Of a stretch of DNA of 5,737 nucleotides, positions 5,533-5,737 are shown in pieces. Source of the DNA: Pseudomonadota bacterium (GTDB lineage Bacteria > Pseudomonadota > Alphaproteobacteria > Micropepsales > Micropepsaceae); contig JAKBAU010000229.1 in assembly GCA_021808875.1 (NCBI GenBank), positions 1 through 5,737 on the forward strand. Reading direction: 5' to 3'. The notes beneath the pieces are model-generated. The model did no database searches, was not told where the DNA came from, and saw only the letters and a list, made by a program, of their open reading frames with translations. The translations under genes were made by a program, and so were the position numbers. Each line of letters begins with the position of its first letter. Positions within the stretch are counted from its first letter, which is position 1.

Positions 5533-5577
5533 AACCTCCTTCACGGCGCTGTGATAGCTGCGAGGGCGTCGCAGGTT
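5533..5577. repeat. Nested hairpins upstream of the terminal gene
   Basis: TCACG/TGTGA (5541-5554, with one G-U pair if read on the plus strand) and CTGCGA/TCGCAG (5558-5574, a perfect 6-bp stem with a GGGCG loop) lie side by side. AAC (5533-5535) and GTT (5575-5577) could close them into a three-way junction. It sits 53-97 bp before the ATG at 5630. Confidence 0.35.
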
Positions 5578-5604
5578 GTCCGTACACAGATGTTCGCCTA
5601 GCTT
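5576..5604 (+). promoter_or_regulatory. Weak possible promoter of the terminal membrane gene
   Basis: TTGTCC (5576-5581; 4 of 6 to the -35 consensus) and TAGCTT (5599-5604; 3 of 6 to the -10) are spaced by 17 bp and would start RNA near 5611, just ahead of the ribosome site. If real, the hairpins at 5533-5577 lie outside the transcript and would be DNA sites or part of another RNA. Confidence 0.3.
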
Positions 5605-5629
5605 GAACGTGAAGCCCGGGGACATGCGC

Positions 5630-5737
5630 ATGACAACAGCCGAATGCGAGGGTACCCCCGTTCCCATTGTCAACGCCCCGGCACGCTGGCTGATTTTCGG
5701 CTATCTGGGACTGCTTCTGACCCTGATCGGCTTTGCG
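5630..5737 (+). CDS. N-terminus of an unidentified membrane protein (cut by window edge)
   Basis: Only 36 residues are visible. The first 17 are polar (MTTAECEGTPVPIVNAP), followed by ARWLIFGYLGLLLTLIGFA, a hydrophobic stretch that would start a first transmembrane helix with the N-terminus probably in the cytoplasm, because an Arg lies just before the helix. ATG at 5630 is preferred over ATG at 5624 because GGGGA (5618-5622) ends 7 nt upstream of the former but only 1 nt from the latter. Both are in frame and lie in a palindrome CATGCGCATG. The family cannot be recognised from this fragment. The polar head is too long for a typical signal peptide. Confidence 0.6.
   Translation, partial: MTTAECEGTPVPIVNAPARWLIFGYLGLLLTLIGFA

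Larger units (their letters stand above)
5200..5629. other. 430-bp gap without a recognisable gene
   Basis: Open frames exist on both strands here, but their translations are rich in Ala, Arg, Pro and Cys, match no family I know and lack good start sites, so I call none. The stretch holds several inverted repeats: 5247-5263, 5317-5335, 5397-5428, 5541-5554, 5558-5574 and 5590-5610. No tRNA, 4.5S, 6S, tmRNA or RNase P signature was convincing. It could hold a small RNA, a leader of the downstream gene, or a decayed gene. Confidence 0.5.

Noticed and set aside
5243..5587. 114-codon minus-strand open frame in the gap
   Set aside because: Ala/Arg/Pro/Cys-rich, no ribosome site, no recognisable domain, and overlaps equally poor frames on the other strand.
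5588..5597. AGATGTTCGC, shared with the 5' part of E. coli 6S RNA
   Set aside because: No long closing stem or central bubble can be built around it; a 10-base match is not enough.

Overview
The window looks like ordinary chromosomal core DNA from a GC-rich alphaproteobacterium. The lineage call rests on an rpsU / COQ9-family pair, purE-purK, ubiX, two small YdcH-type (DUF465) proteins and a soluble diguanylate cyclase with a perfect GGDEF site and an intact inhibitory site. The cyclase resembles DgcA of Caulobacter as I remember it, so Caulobacterales, Maricaulales or Sphingomonadales-like bacteria are plausible. The sequence alone does not fix the genus. There are no transposases, integrases, CRISPR arrays, tRNA or rRNA genes.

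Layout: positions 1-178 hold most of rpsU (minus strand, cut by the left edge). From a 153-bp divergent gap, def (332-883) and a COQ9-family gene (927-1580) run rightward. They meet purE-purK (3151 down to 1545, minus strand), which converges on COQ9 and overlaps its 3' end by 36 bp with codons in register. purE and purK share an ATGA stop/start. A 166-bp divergent gap carries a purE promoter with a perfect TATAAT and, facing the other way, a possible CtrA-type site before the diguanylate cyclase gene (3318-4055). That gene overlaps the tail of a second leftward unit, ubiX-ydcH1 (4910 down to 4045), which is also joined by ATGA. A second ydcH-like gene (5026-5199) diverges from ubiX. Its promoter is well formed and carries a perfect 16-bp palindrome, the best operator candidate here. 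Positions 5200-5629 contain no convincing gene but several hairpins. At 5630 a membrane protein begins and runs off the right edge.

Functionally, the genes cover translation and nascent-protein processing (rpsU, def), ubiquinone biosynthesis (COQ9-family protein; UbiX makes the prenylated flavin used by UbiD), the CO2-incorporating steps of purine synthesis (purK, purE) and cyclic-di-GMP signalling (cyclase). The genes are packed tightly, with two tail-to-tail overlaps and two ATGA couplings. I did not find a new multi-gene system. The points most worth following are the palindromic operator at 4964-4979, the CtrA-like box before the cyclase, the in-register COQ9/purK overlap and the unexplained structured gap.
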